Shown piece after piece: positions 53,591-61,598 of a DNA stretch of 64,000 bases. The stretch lies in assembly GCA_900315455.1 (NCBI GenBank), contig OMZE01000021.1:1-64000 (forward strand), read 5' to 3'. The translations under genes and the position numbers were made by a program. Each line of letters starts with the position of its first letter. Position 1 is the first letter of the stretch. The stretch comes from an uncultured Prevotellaceae bacterium (lineage in GTDB: Bacteria > Bacteroidota > Bacteroidia > Bacteroidales > Bacteroidaceae). Below the pieces are notes generated by a model. That model was given only the letters and a program-made list of their open reading frames with translations, was not told the DNA's origin and ran no database searches.

Positions 53591-53629
53591 AAGAGAGTCG
53601 ATGCCACCCAAGGCATCGGCTCTCTTTTT
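53591..53629 (+). terminator. terminator of the PP2C gene
   Basis: AGAGAGTCGATGCC (53591-53604) pairs with 53611-53624 (one G.T), followed by five T. Confidence 0.9.
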
Positions 53630-53649
53630 GTTTGCTTTTTATCCCAAAG

Positions 53650-53736
53650 TAGGGATTCCCCCCTAAAGAATAGGATTTTCCCACCTTCGGAATAGGATAA
53701 ATCCTTTCTCCAGGCTCCCGGTTTCATCTATCTTTG
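53650..53736 (+). promoter_or_regulatory. three operator-like sites and a promoter
   Basis: Palindromic TAGGGATTCCC (53650), TAGGATTTTCC (53671) and TAGGATAAATCC (53693) are spaced 21 and 22 bases, so they fall on one face of the helix. The -7 box TATCTTTG follows at 53729-53736. Confidence 0.65.
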
Positions 53737-53741
53737 CCCTT

Positions 53742-53831
53742 GAAAACAAGCATAATCAGTTCTTTGAATAATCCCTTGACTATTTTTTAGAGGTAGGGTG
53801 GATGTGAATCCGGTCTACCTCCATTTTTTTT
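53742..53831 (+). ncRNA. predicted small RNA or attenuated leader
   Basis: About 90 bases from the expected start after TATCTTTG to the T8 run at 53824-53831. The 3' end is a terminator hairpin: GAGGTAG (53790-53796) / CTACCTC (53815-53821), enclosing GGAT-GTGA-ATCC, a stem with a GNRA loop. No open frame of note lies inside. It is flanked by the PP2C terminator upstream and by a second -7-like box (TAAATTCG, 53865-53872) that can serve the ABC gene. It may be a free small RNA, or a leader whose terminator is read through under some condition. Confidence 0.6.
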
Positions 53832-53890
53832 GTGCTTGTTGCCTCGTTTTAGGATTATAATTCGTAAATTCGCAACCAAAATCTACACAC

Positions 53891-54673
53891 ATGCAAAGCA
53901 TAACACTCGAGAACCTGACTATTGGCTATGCCAGCAAGAAAAACAGGAAAACCGTGGCATCGGGCATCAATGCCTCGCTCGACAGTGGTCACATGACTTG
54001 TCTCATCGGGCCTAATGGGGTGGGGAAGTCGACACTCCTGCGCACCCTGTCGGCCTTTCAGCCACCCCTGGAAGGAAAGGTCTACATCCATGGAAAAGAC
54101 CTCGCTACGCTGAAGGAAAAGAAACTCGCAAAGATGGTGGGCGTGGTACTCACCGCCAAACCCGATGTGCAGAACATGACGGTGGAAGAGATGGTGGGTC
54201 TCGGACGCAGTCCCTATACGGGATTCTGGGGCACACTGACCGACGACGACAAAGCCGTTGTCGATGAGGCCATCGACATGGTGGGCATACGGCCGCTGGC
54301 ATCGCGCATGATACAGACGCTCAGCGACGGTGAGCGGCAGAAGGTGATGATAGCCAAGGCCCTCGCCCAACAGACACCGGTGATTTTCCTCGATGAGCCC
54401 ACGGCATTCCTCGACTATCCCAGTAAGGTGGAGATGATGCAACTGCTACACAGGCTCAGCCGAACTGCCGACAAGACCATCTTCCTCTCTACCCACGACC
54501 TGGAACTCGTGCTGCAAATCGCGGATACTGTTTGGCTGATGAGTGAGGGCGGGCGCCTTGACACAGGGACACCCCACGAACTGGCCGACAGCGGGGCGCT
54601 GAGCAACTTCGTAGAAAAAAAGGGAATAGTCTTCGACCGTAGGCAACTGTCGGTAAAGGTACTCTCCGACTGA
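53891..54673 (+). CDS. ABC transporter ATPase, FecE/BtuD-like
   Basis: 260 residues: Walker A GPNGVGKST, signature TLSDGERQKVMIAKALA, Walker B VIFLDEPTAFLD, and the switch His in STHDLELVLQ. The strings LGRSPYTGFWGTL and LDTGTPHEL place it with the FecCD-type importers of iron-siderophore, haem or cobalamin. No permease or binding protein is encoded in the window, so its partners lie elsewhere. A small RNA with an operator array lies just upstream and may control it. Confidence 0.85.
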   Translation: MQSITLENLTIGYASKKNRKTVASGINASLDSGHMTCLIGPNGVGKSTLLRTLSAFQPPLEGKVYIHGKDLATLKEKKLAKMVGVVLTAKPDVQNMTVEEMVGLGRSPYTGFWGTLTDDDKAVVDEAIDMVGIRPLASRMIQTLSDGERQKVMIAKALAQQTPVIFLDEPTAFLDYPSKVEMMQLLHRLSRTADKTIFLSTHDLELVLQIADTVWLMSEGGRLDTGTPHELADSGALSNFVEKKGIVFDRRQLSVKVLSD

Positions 54674-54719
54674 GAGATACCCATCATACTAGGCTGCTTT
54701 TTTACAATCAGCAGAAAAC

Positions 54720-55484
54720 TTACTTCTTCACCGTGAGACGCACAATGAAGATGCTCGACTCGTAAAGCAGCCAGATGGGAAGTGCCACCACAAAGAGCGT
54801 GAAGGCATCGGTGGTGGGCGTGATGATGGCAGAGACAATAAGAATGGCTACCATGGCATGCTTGCGATACATGGTCATGTAACCTGGCTTGAGGATTCCC
54901 ATCACCGCCAGCAACCAACTCAGCACAGGCAATTCAAACACCAAACCCATCACCAGGTTCATCGATACCAGCGTGTCGGTATACGACTGTATGGTGAGCA
55001 TGTTGTTCACCTCAGGACTCACCTGATAGGTGCCCAGAAACTTCACTGTGAGAGGGAAAACAAGAAAGTAGTTTACCAACGTGCCCAACATGAACATCAG
55101 GTAGGAGGCGGAGACCACCCTCACGGCATAATGGCGCTCTTTCTCGTAGAGGGCAGGGGAAACAAAGCCAAACAGTTGGTAGACCACGTAGGGCATGGCT
55201 GCCAGCAAACCGGCATAGCAGGCCACACGGATGTGAATCATAAACTGCTCCGTAAGGCCCGTGTTCATCAGATGAATGGAGAAGGGCGCTACGCCAAGCA
55301 GGCGGAAACTGATAAACTCGCTGCTGCTTGGGGCAAGAACGATGCTGAAGAGCAAGTCCTTGAAACAAAAGGCCACCACGGCAAACAGGGCCACAACACA
55401 GAGTATCCTGATGATGCAGCCGCGTAACTCGTCGAGATGGTCCCAGAACGTACCCGTAGGCTCAGCCTTCTCCTTAGCGCTCAT
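54720..55484 (-). CDS. tatC: twin-arginine translocase subunit TatC
   Basis: 254 residues with six predicted membrane helices. The N-terminal [16 protein letters not shown] carries the conserved substrate-recognition Glu and Arg, and [20 protein letters not shown] is the second hallmark. It binds the RR signal peptide of folded exported proteins. Its start overlaps tatA by 4 bases (ATGA). No dedicated Tat substrate is next to it. Confidence 0.95.
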   Translation of the reverse strand: MSAKEKAEPTGTFWDHLDELRGCIIRILCVVALFAVVAFCFKDLLFSIVLAPSSSEFISFRLLGVAPFSIHLMNTGLTEQFMIHIRVACYAGLLAAMPYVVYQLFGFVSPALYEKERHYAVRVVSASYLMFMLGTLVNYFLVFPLTVKFLGTYQVSPEVNNMLTIQSYTDTLVSMNLVMGLVFELPVLSWLLAVMGILKPGYMTMYRKHAMVAILIVSAIITPTTDAFTLFVVALPIWLLYESSIFIVRLTVKK

Positions 55485-55684
55485 TCCTTGGATGATTCGT
55501 CCTTCTTCTGGTCATTAGGACGCTCTGTCGTTTCCGAAACATCATCCTTGTCGTTCATTCCTTCCTTGAAACTCTTCACTCCCTTGCCCAGTCCGCGCAT
55601 CAACTCAGGAATCTTCTTGCCACCAAAGAGCAAGAGGATAATCAAGGCGATGATGAGTATCTCTTGTGTGCCTATTCCAAACAT
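55481..55684 (-). CDS. tatA: twin-arginine translocase subunit TatA
   Basis: 67 residues: a periplasmic stub, one membrane helix ([21 protein letters not shown]), the FGGKKIPE hinge motif, an amphipathic helix and an acidic tail. It oligomerises to form the Tat pore. Two promoter copies, 75 bases apart, precede it (55712 and 55787). Confidence 0.93.
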   Translation of the reverse strand: MFGIGTQEILIIALIILLLFGGKKIPELMRGLGKGVKSFKEGMNDKDDVSETTERPNDQKKDESSKE

Positions 55685-55711
55685 TTTCTTGAATCGTTGA
55701 TTGTTCTATTG

Positions 55712-55820
55712 CAAAGATAATGCAAATCGAATGCAGAGTAAAATGAACTTGTTCATTTCCTATGCTGAGATGCCGCTTATCTTATGCAAAGATAATGCAA
55801 ATCGAAGGCAGAGCAAAATA
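55712..55820 (-). promoter_or_regulatory. tandem repeat-borne promoters of tatAC
   Basis: GCAAAGATAATGCAAATCGA occurs at 55711-55730 and again at 55786-55805, each continuing nnGCAGAGnAAAAT. Read on the minus strand both give TATCTTTG. The distal copy has a perfect -33 TTTG at 19 bases, while the proximal copy has TTTA. Confidence 0.78.
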
Positions 55821-55864
55821 AAAGGCCATTAATTTTCCTCAACATGAAAAAATCGCCCTTTTTT

Positions 55865-55895
55865 TTTGTTATCACTACCGAATTGCGTACTTTTG
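55865..55895 (+). promoter_or_regulatory. PAP2 gene promoter
   Basis: TTTG at 55865-55868, 19 bases, then TACTTTTG at 55888-55895. Confidence 0.72.
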
Positions 55896-55929
55896 CATTC
55901 AAGGCAAACGAAAGCATCAACACACAACA

Positions 55930-56616
55930 ATGCCTATACAAACAATGGCAACCTTTTTGCAATACCTGATAGAGGCGGATACCGACTTCTTCCTCAAGGT
56001 CAATTCATGGCACTCACCCTTCTGGGACGTGTTCATGCCATTGTTCAGTGCCAAGTACGTATGGGTGTATTTCTATGCCAGTCTCCTATATGTCATCATC
56101 CGCAATTACTCCATCAAGGTCACCTTGCTATGGCTTCTGGCGGTGGTGGTGCTCATCACTTTCTGCGACCAGTTCTCGGCAAGTGTCATACGACCGATGG
56201 TGGCAAGACTCAGGCCGAGCAATCTCGACAACCCGCTATCCGAAGTGGTGCATGTGGTGAACGGATACAGGGGTGGCAACTACAGTTTCCCGTCTGCCCA
56301 TGCCGCCAACTCATGGGCCCTGGCGGCTTTCATGACCTTGCTCTTCAGGCGCACGTGGATTTCGTGCACCGTAGTGCTTTGGGCTATCGTCACGTGCTAT
56401 TCTAGACTGTATCTTGGCGTGCATTATTTCGGCGACTTGTTGGTGGGGATGTTCATCGGATGCCTCTTTGCCGCTTTGGTGTATTACTTGCTGGTATGGA
56501 TAGCGAGAATTAAGAAACCGCTCGAGGTGAGGCATGCCTTCATGCCTATCTATACCCTCGGAATAACCATCGTCTGCTTCCTGGTAATTGCTGCCATCGA
56601 AACTTATCTGCTATGA
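55930..56616 (+). CDS. PAP2-family membrane phosphatase
   Basis: 228 residues with six membrane helices and the three PAP2 motifs: VIRPMVARLRPSN, YSFPSAHAAN and SRLYLGVHYFGDLL. Members dephosphorylate lipid phosphates such as undecaprenyl pyrophosphate, phosphatidate or lipid A on the periplasmic side. Which one applies here is unknown. trmO starts inside its stop codon (ATGA overlap), so the two form an operon. Confidence 0.88.
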   Translation: MPIQTMATFLQYLIEADTDFFLKVNSWHSPFWDVFMPLFSAKYVWVYFYASLLYVIIRNYSIKVTLLWLLAVVVLITFCDQFSASVIRPMVARLRPSNLDNPLSEVVHVVNGYRGGNYSFPSAHAANSWALAAFMTLLFRRTWISCTVVLWAIVTCYSRLYLGVHYFGDLLVGMFIGCLFAALVYYLLVWIARIKKPLEVRHAFMPIYTLGITIVCFLVIAAIETYLL

Positions 56617-57290
56617 CGGTCAGTCCTATTGCCACCTTCCATTCGCCCGTCGCTTCAAAATTCGGCGTGCCACGGCAAAGTGGCATCGTGGAGTCACTGC
56701 AGGGAAAAATCGTCTTCTTGCCCGAATACCGTAATGCCGACTTCATCCGTGGACTGGAAGAGTTTGAGTATATCTGGTTGTTGTGGGTATTCTCGGCAAA
56801 CAGCCACCAACATGTGCGGCCTACGGTGCGACCGCCTCTGTTGGGCGGAAATACCCCGATGGGCGTCTTCGCTACGCGCTCTCCCTATCGGCCCAACCCC
56901 ATTGGCCTCTCCTCCGTGCGTGTGGAGAAGGTGGTGGTAGACAAGTGTCTCGGACCGGTGATCCATGTCTTGGGGGCCGACTTGATGGATGGCACGCCTA
57001 TCCTCGACATCAAACCGTATGTGGAGTATGCCGACGCGCATGTGGGGGTGAGAAATGGCTTTGTAGACAACCATCAATGGAGGACGCTCCACGTGGTGAT
57101 GCCCGATGGACTGGGTAAGACATGGAGCGAAGAACAAATGGCGACACTACGACGGTTGCTGGCGCTCGACCCACGTCCACACTACCACGACGACCCGCAG
57201 CGAGTCTATGGAATGACTTTCTATGGCTACGACGTGAGGTTCTGCGTAGCGGATGGCGTGCTTACCGTGGTAGAGGTGGTGAGACTGTGA
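56613..57290 (+). CDS. trmO: tRNA m6t6A37 methyltransferase
   Basis: 225 residues of the TrmO/YaeB beta-barrel family: VSPIATFHSPVASKFGVPRQ at the N-terminus, EYIWLLWVFSAN, the signature TRSPYRPNPIGLS, and MDGTPILDIKPYVEYADA. It adds a methyl group from SAM to t6A37 of tRNA-Thr. It is coupled to the PAP2 gene by a four-base overlap without any evident functional link. Confidence 0.92.
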   Translation: MTVSPIATFHSPVASKFGVPRQSGIVESLQGKIVFLPEYRNADFIRGLEEFEYIWLLWVFSANSHQHVRPTVRPPLLGGNTPMGVFATRSPYRPNPIGLSSVRVEKVVVDKCLGPVIHVLGADLMDGTPILDIKPYVEYADAHVGVRNGFVDNHQWRTLHVVMPDGLGKTWSEEQMATLRRLLALDPRPHYHDDPQRVYGMTFYGYDVRFCVADGVLTVVEVVRL

Positions 57291-57299
57291 TGGGGAAAG

Positions 57300-57707
57300 T
57301 CATGACTTGTGGCGCTCATCAAAGGCGAAGAACCGCTGGCCAAAGTAATTGAGGATGGTGAAAAGCACTGTGCCTACTACCATCGCCACATTCTCCTGTA
57401 CTGCCTTGCCATAGCCCGACAACATCCACATCATCAGCGGCTTGGCTATGCTGTAGGCTATTACATAGCATATAACGATGCTGAGGGTGAACCGCAGGGC
57501 GGAACTTACCACATGACCCTTGTGCTTGAAGGTGAAACGCTTGTTGAGCACGTAACTGAGGATGCTGCCAAAAAAGTAGTTGGCAGCCGAAGACCACCAG
57601 TAACTCACGTGAAACACGTTGTAGAGCACGAACATGATGGCCGTGCCGAAGAGGGTGTTCAACACACCCACAAGAAGAAATTTCGGTACCGAAGCGTCTA
57701 TCTTCAT
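57300..57707 (-). CDS. GtrA-family membrane protein
   Basis: 135 residues from MKIDASVPKFLLVGVLN. Four membrane helices, with the family string FGSILSYVLNKRFTF. GtrA proteins are thought to flip polyprenyl-linked sugars, but no glycosyltransferase is adjacent. A repeat-borne promoter (57730-57760, spacing 19) precedes it. It converges on trmO. Confidence 0.82.
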   Translation of the reverse strand: MKIDASVPKFLLVGVLNTLFGTAIMFVLYNVFHVSYWWSSAANYFFGSILSYVLNKRFTFKHKGHVVSSALRFTLSIVICYVIAYSIAKPLMMWMLSGYGKAVQENVAMVVGTVLFTILNYFGQRFFAFDERHKS

Positions 57708-57727
57708 GATTGCTTTTCCAGAATTGC

Positions 57728-58062
57728 TGCAAATATAGTGAAAGCCGAAGACAATGCAAAACGAAAAACCGTGTTTTTTGTTTTCATTGTTGAGGCGCAT
57801 CCTATATTCGCCACGAAGTGACAAATTTAGTGCAAGGCGAGTGAAAAGCAAAATAAAAGCCAATGTTTTTTTCCATTGCCGAGAGCAAGGTGAGCGGAGC
57901 GAACATAAACAATCGCAACTTTGTTGCGTAAGGAATTTCCCCGCGACTCTCTGATGGGTCGCGGATACCTTAATTGTCGTGCAAGCCGAATGCAAACGAA
58001 AGTTTACTTTCAGTTTGCTGAGGCGCAGCCGACAATCGAGTGCAACTCAATGACCGAGCGAG
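57728..58062. repeat. promoter-bearing repeat cluster
   Basis: Copies of the tatAC promoter repeat occur here: 57730 (CAAATATA, TTTG at 19) and 57822 (CAAATTTA, TTTG at 19). A diverged copy starts at 57979 (GTGCAAGCCGAATGCAAACG). Each is followed by a hairpin-like tract ending in TGAGGCGCA. Confidence 0.65.
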
Positions 58063-58080
58063 CGGATGCGAGCGGTTGAG

Positions 58081-58146
58081 CCCCCGCCCTGGAGAGGGCG
58101 GGGGACGGGGGGTGGGTCGAGGCCTCTCCTTAGGACCAAGGAGAGG
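58081..58146. repeat. two perfect GC-rich hairpins
   Basis: CCCCCGCCCT-GGAG-AGGGCGGGGG (58081-58104) and CCTCTCCTT-N6-AAGGAGAGG (58123-58146). They lie in the 620-base gap between gtrA and the EamA gene, which otherwise contains only the promoter-like repeats. Confidence 0.85.
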
Positions 58147-58327
58147 TGGGAGTGGTTGTGCCCCCCAAGCCGATGACTTGGCACAGTTGTCATAAAGGCT
58201 TCATTTTGTATGTAACCCAATTCATTACTCAGAAAATTTTACTACTTTTGTAGCCTGAAATCAAAGAAATTAAACCCATTTTCCTCGGTAATGAGGTATT
58301 CCGAGGAAAATGATGGAATAAAAAAAG

Positions 58328-59245
58328 ATGAATAACAACCGACCACTCTACGCCCACTTGAGCATGTTCATGGCATGCGCCATCTGGGGACTGATGTCAC
58401 CCATAGGGAAAGACGCAATGACACATGGCCTCGACGGCATCGTCATGGTGTCGTTCAGGGTGGCAGGAGGTGCGCTGCTCTTCTGGCTCACCTCGTTCTT
58501 CCTGCCTAAAGAGCATGTAGCCATCCGCGACAAGTTCATTTTCGCAGGGGCAGCGCTCTTCGGACTGGTGTGCAACCAGTGCTGCTTCACCATCGGACTG
58601 AGCATCACCTCGCCTGTCAATGCAAGCATCGTCACCACATCGATGCCCATCTTCGCCATGCTCCTCTCTTTCCTCATACTCCATGAGCCTATCACCTGGA
58701 AAAAGGCGGGTGGCGTGGCTATTGGATGCTGCGGAGCCGTGACGCTTATCCTCACCAGCCTCTCGGCTGCAGACGCCAAGGTGGGGGATATCCGGGGCGA
58801 CCTCCTCGTGCTGGGAGCACAGTTTTCCTATGCCTTGTTTCTCTCCCTCTTCAATAAGTTCATCAAGAAATATTCCATCTTCACCGTAAACAAATGGATG
58901 TTTCTGTGGGCCACTGTCATTGTGTGGCCGTTTACGGGATTTCATGTGGCACAGACCGACTGGAATGCAGTGAACACCACCACATGGATGGAAACGGCGT
59001 ATGTGGTGGTGTTCGGCACTTTTGTAGGGTATATCCTCATCGTCAACGCGCAGAAGGTGCTGCGCCCAACGGTCGTGGCCATCTACAACTATGTGCAGCC
59101 GTTGGTGGCTGTCATCGTCAGCCTTGCCATGGGCATCGGTGCCGTGAAATGGAGCCAGGGCCTGGCGGTGCTCCTCGTCTTTGCCGGCGTGTGGATGGTG
59201 ACGAAGTCGAAGTCAAGACGGGATATACTGGAGGCTAAAAAATAA
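58328..59245 (+). CDS. EamA/DMT-family transporter
   Basis: 305 residues with ten membrane helices in two EamA repeats (SMFMACAIWGLMSPIGKDAM and DLLVLGAQFSYALFLSLFN). It probably exports a small metabolite. Substrate unknown. The C-terminus (KSKSRRDILEAKK) overlaps the end of the convergent nhaD gene by 11 bases. A -7-like TACTTTTG lies at 58243-58250. Confidence 0.88.
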   Translation: MNNNRPLYAHLSMFMACAIWGLMSPIGKDAMTHGLDGIVMVSFRVAGGALLFWLTSFFLPKEHVAIRDKFIFAGAALFGLVCNQCCFTIGLSITSPVNASIVTTSMPIFAMLLSFLILHEPITWKKAGGVAIGCCGAVTLILTSLSAADAKVGDIRGDLLVLGAQFSYALFLSLFNKFIKKYSIFTVNKWMFLWATVIVWPFTGFHVAQTDWNAVNTTTWMETAYVVVFGTFVGYILIVNAQKVLRPTVVAIYNYVQPLVAVIVSLAMGIGAVKWSQGLAVLLVFAGVWMVTKSKSRRDILEAKK

Positions 59246-60566
59246 AGGTGCGGATGAGCCAGTAGGAGAACATGCCGGCCAGATAGCCTACAAATACTAT
59301 CCAGGTGATGCGCTTCATGTACCAACCGAAGGTAATCTTCTCCAGACCCATCACCACCACGCCGGCGGCACTGCCGATGATAAGCATCGAACCGCCAACA
59401 CCGGCACAGTAGGCCAGCAACTGCCAGAAAATGCCGTCGACGGCCATGTCGCCCACCTCTGCCACAGGATACATGCCCATACAGCCGGCTACCAACGGCA
59501 CGTTGTCTACTATCGAGGAGAGCACGCCGATGATACCGGTCACGAGATAGTGGTTGCCGCCCGACATCTTGTCGAGTGACTCACCCAGGGCGGTGAGCAC
59601 GCCAATCTCCTGAAGCACTGCCACGGCCATGAGGATGCCGAGGAAGAACATAATGGTGGAAAGGTCGATGCGAGAGAGCAAGTCGCTCACACGTTTCGCC
59701 ATCGTATCGCCCTCCTCGGTGTTGTGGTGGAATATTTCCGTGGTGGTCCACAGCAGGCCCAGCACCAGCAGGATACCCATAAACGGCGGCAGATGGGTGA
59801 GGGTCTTGAAGATGGGCACGAAAATCAGACCGCCCACACCCATCCAGAAAATGATGTTGCGCTGCCTCTGGGTAAACTGGCTCACCTCGGCAGGAGGAAG
59901 GTTCTGCGACTTGTCAAACTTCCCTTTCAGCGAGTATTGCAGGATAAACGCGGGCACCAGCATCGATACCAGCGACGGGATGAAAATCTCGCTTATCACA
60001 CCTTGGGTGGTGATGACACCCTTTATCCACAGCATGATGGTGGTCACGTCACCGATAGGCGAGAAGGCACCGCCAGAGTTGGCTGCGATGACTACCATGG
60101 CAGCATAAATCAGACGGTCTTCACGGTTCTGAACGAGTTTGCGAAGCACCATAATCATCACTATCGAGGTGGTGAGGTTGTCGAGGATGGCAGAGAGGAA
60201 GAAGGTCATAAATGCCATGCGCCACATCAGTTTGCGCTTCGAGCGGGTCTTGATGGCGTCGCGGACGAAATTGAAACCTCCGTTCGTGTCTACAATCTCC
60301 ACGATGGTCATGGCACCCATGAGGAAGAAGAGGGTGCCTCCGGCATCGCCTAGATGGTGTTCTATCACTTCTGCTACTTTATGCACCACCTCAGGGGCTT
60401 CCACACCGGGATAGAATGTGGCGGGCGACAGCATGAGCAGTGTCCAGCAGAATACACACATCAGCAGGGCAATGGCGGCCTTGTTGATTTTCGTCACGCT
60501 CTCCAGGGCTATGCACAGATAGCCGAAAACAAATACGATAACAATCGCGATGGTCAAAGAATTCAT
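59235..60566 (-). CDS. nhaD: Na+/H+ antiporter NhaD
   Basis: 443 residues with about 12 membrane helices. ILDNLTTSIVMIMVLRKLV, IAANSGGAFSPIGDVTTIML and SSIVDNVPLVAGCMG are the NhaD/ArsB ion-transport-superfamily hallmarks. It exchanges Na+ for H+ and so shares the Na+ gradient that hppA and the Na+-linked respiration of this group may use. It is monocistronic and convergent with the EamA gene. Confidence 0.93.
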   Translation of the reverse strand: MNSLTIAIVIVFVFGYLCIALESVTKINKAAIALLMCVFCWTLLMLSPATFYPGVEAPEVVHKVAEVIEHHLGDAGGTLFFLMGAMTIVEIVDTNGGFNFVRDAIKTRSKRKLMWRMAFMTFFLSAILDNLTTSIVMIMVLRKLVQNREDRLIYAAMVVIAANSGGAFSPIGDVTTIMLWIKGVITTQGVISEIFIPSLVSMLVPAFILQYSLKGKFDKSQNLPPAEVSQFTQRQRNIIFWMGVGGLIFVPIFKTLTHLPPFMGILLVLGLLWTTTEIFHHNTEEGDTMAKRVSDLLSRIDLSTIMFFLGILMAVAVLQEIGVLTALGESLDKMSGGNHYLVTGIIGVLSSIVDNVPLVAGCMGMYPVAEVGDMAVDGIFWQLLAYCAGVGGSMLIIGSAAGVVVMGLEKITFGWYMKRITWIVFVGYLAGMFSYWLIRTFIF

Positions 60567-60700
60567 ATCAATGGTTTTTGTCGTTTTTCCGTATCCAATT
60601 CCTGTTTTTCACTATACTAAGGGCAAAGGTAAGACTATTATTATAAATATGTATGGGAAAAAGCATTATTTTTTGCTAAAACGTTTACACCAACCCAAAA

Positions 60701-60811
60701 ATGTTCCCGTATGTCGCGATGTCATCGCGACCAAGTAAGAATGTCCCGTATGTCGCTATACCATAGCGACCAATAAAAGCCGTCCCGTATGTCGCGATTT
60801 TATCGCGACCA
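60701..60811. repeat. three 39-bp palindromic units
   Basis: Stems GTCGCGAT-GTC-ATCGCGAC (60713-60731), GTCGCTAT-ACC-ATAGCGAC (60752-60770) and GTCGCGAT-TTT-ATCGCGAC (60791-60809) are exactly 39 bases apart. Units are separated by CCAATAAAAGCCGTCCCGTA-like linkers. Confidence 0.93.
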
Positions 60812-60930
60812 CTAAGAATCCCTTATGAATAAATGGAATAACAATCCCCAAGAATAACACAGGAATAAATTGCATAAACCTCATCTCTGGCTTCACCGAA
60901 GATACTCCCGCTCGAAAAAACTCAAATTCA

Positions 60931-60962
60931 TTTGGTTTTTTGCTCGCTTAATCGTATCTTTG
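60931..60962 (+). promoter_or_regulatory. promoter abutting the next start codon
   Basis: TTTG at 60931-60934, 20 bases, then TATCTTTG at 60955-60962. The ATG at 60968 follows six bases later. Confidence 0.7.
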
Positions 60963-60967
60963 TCCCA

Positions 60968-61555
60968 ATGAACAATAACCCTATGATGCCTACGGTAGAT
61001 TGCGACAATGTGATTGTCGTGGATGCCGATTTTGCCGATAAAGTGGCATTCGACCTCATCGTGAACTTCGAAAGGATGCTCGGACGGCGAATCCCCAATG
61101 CCGACATGGCACGGTGGATCGACTGCCTGGCTCTCGACGGTGGGGTGAGGGAGGGACAACAGCAAACACAGGTGGCTCTCGTACACAGCAAGACAAAGAA
61201 AGGGATGGAGTATTTCTCTCCGGCCAACTTCGACGAAGAACTCAACGGGAAAGCCTTCTCCGACAATTTGGGAGAGTTCGTCATCAATACCTTCAGCGAA
61301 CAAGACATCATTTCACGCCAACAGTTACTGGTCGACATGGTGAGCCTATGCGCGGCAGCCAAAGAGGTGAAACGACTCGTCATCGTGCCCGATGAGGCCG
61401 ACTACGATGCCGTGCGCCATGCGCTCCGACAGGCCGATGATGACAAACGGGTCACGGTGCTCGCCATGCAACCCATGCCGGGGGGCAATTTCCGACAGGA
61501 AATCCTGGGCTACTCGCTCATGAATGCGCTGGGTATCAGCGCCGACGAACTGTAA
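60968..61555 (+). CDS. conserved protein of unknown function
   Basis: 195 residues if begun at 60968 (MNNNPMMPTVDCDNVIVVDA). Because the promoter box ends only six bases before, a start at 60983 or 60986 (MMPTVDC) is possible. Visible features are an N-terminal strand VIVVDADFAD and a hydrophobic core IDCLALDGGVREGQ, with a second half VKRLVIVPDEADYDAVRHAL. Together these suggest a two-domain alpha/beta protein. I recognise no function. It precedes the carboxynorspermidine dehydrogenase gene by 43 bases on the same strand, perhaps as an operon. Confidence 0.7.
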   Translation: MNNNPMMPTVDCDNVIVVDADFADKVAFDLIVNFERMLGRRIPNADMARWIDCLALDGGVREGQQQTQVALVHSKTKKGMEYFSPANFDEELNGKAFSDNLGEFVINTFSEQDIISRQQLLVDMVSLCAAAKEVKRLVIVPDEADYDAVRHALRQADDDKRVTVLAMQPMPGGNFRQEILGYSLMNALGISADEL

Positions 61556-61598
61556 CATGAACCTCAATCAACTAACGATAACCTTAAAACCATAGCAA

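Noticed and set aside
53790-53821. Cobalamin riboswitch suggested by GTGAATCCGG
   Set aside because: The element is too short, lacks the B12 box and the surrounding core, and is better explained as a terminator hairpin.
60701-60811. Possible CRISPR array
   Set aside because: Units are palindromic and contiguous with conserved linkers, not unique spacers, and there are no cas genes.
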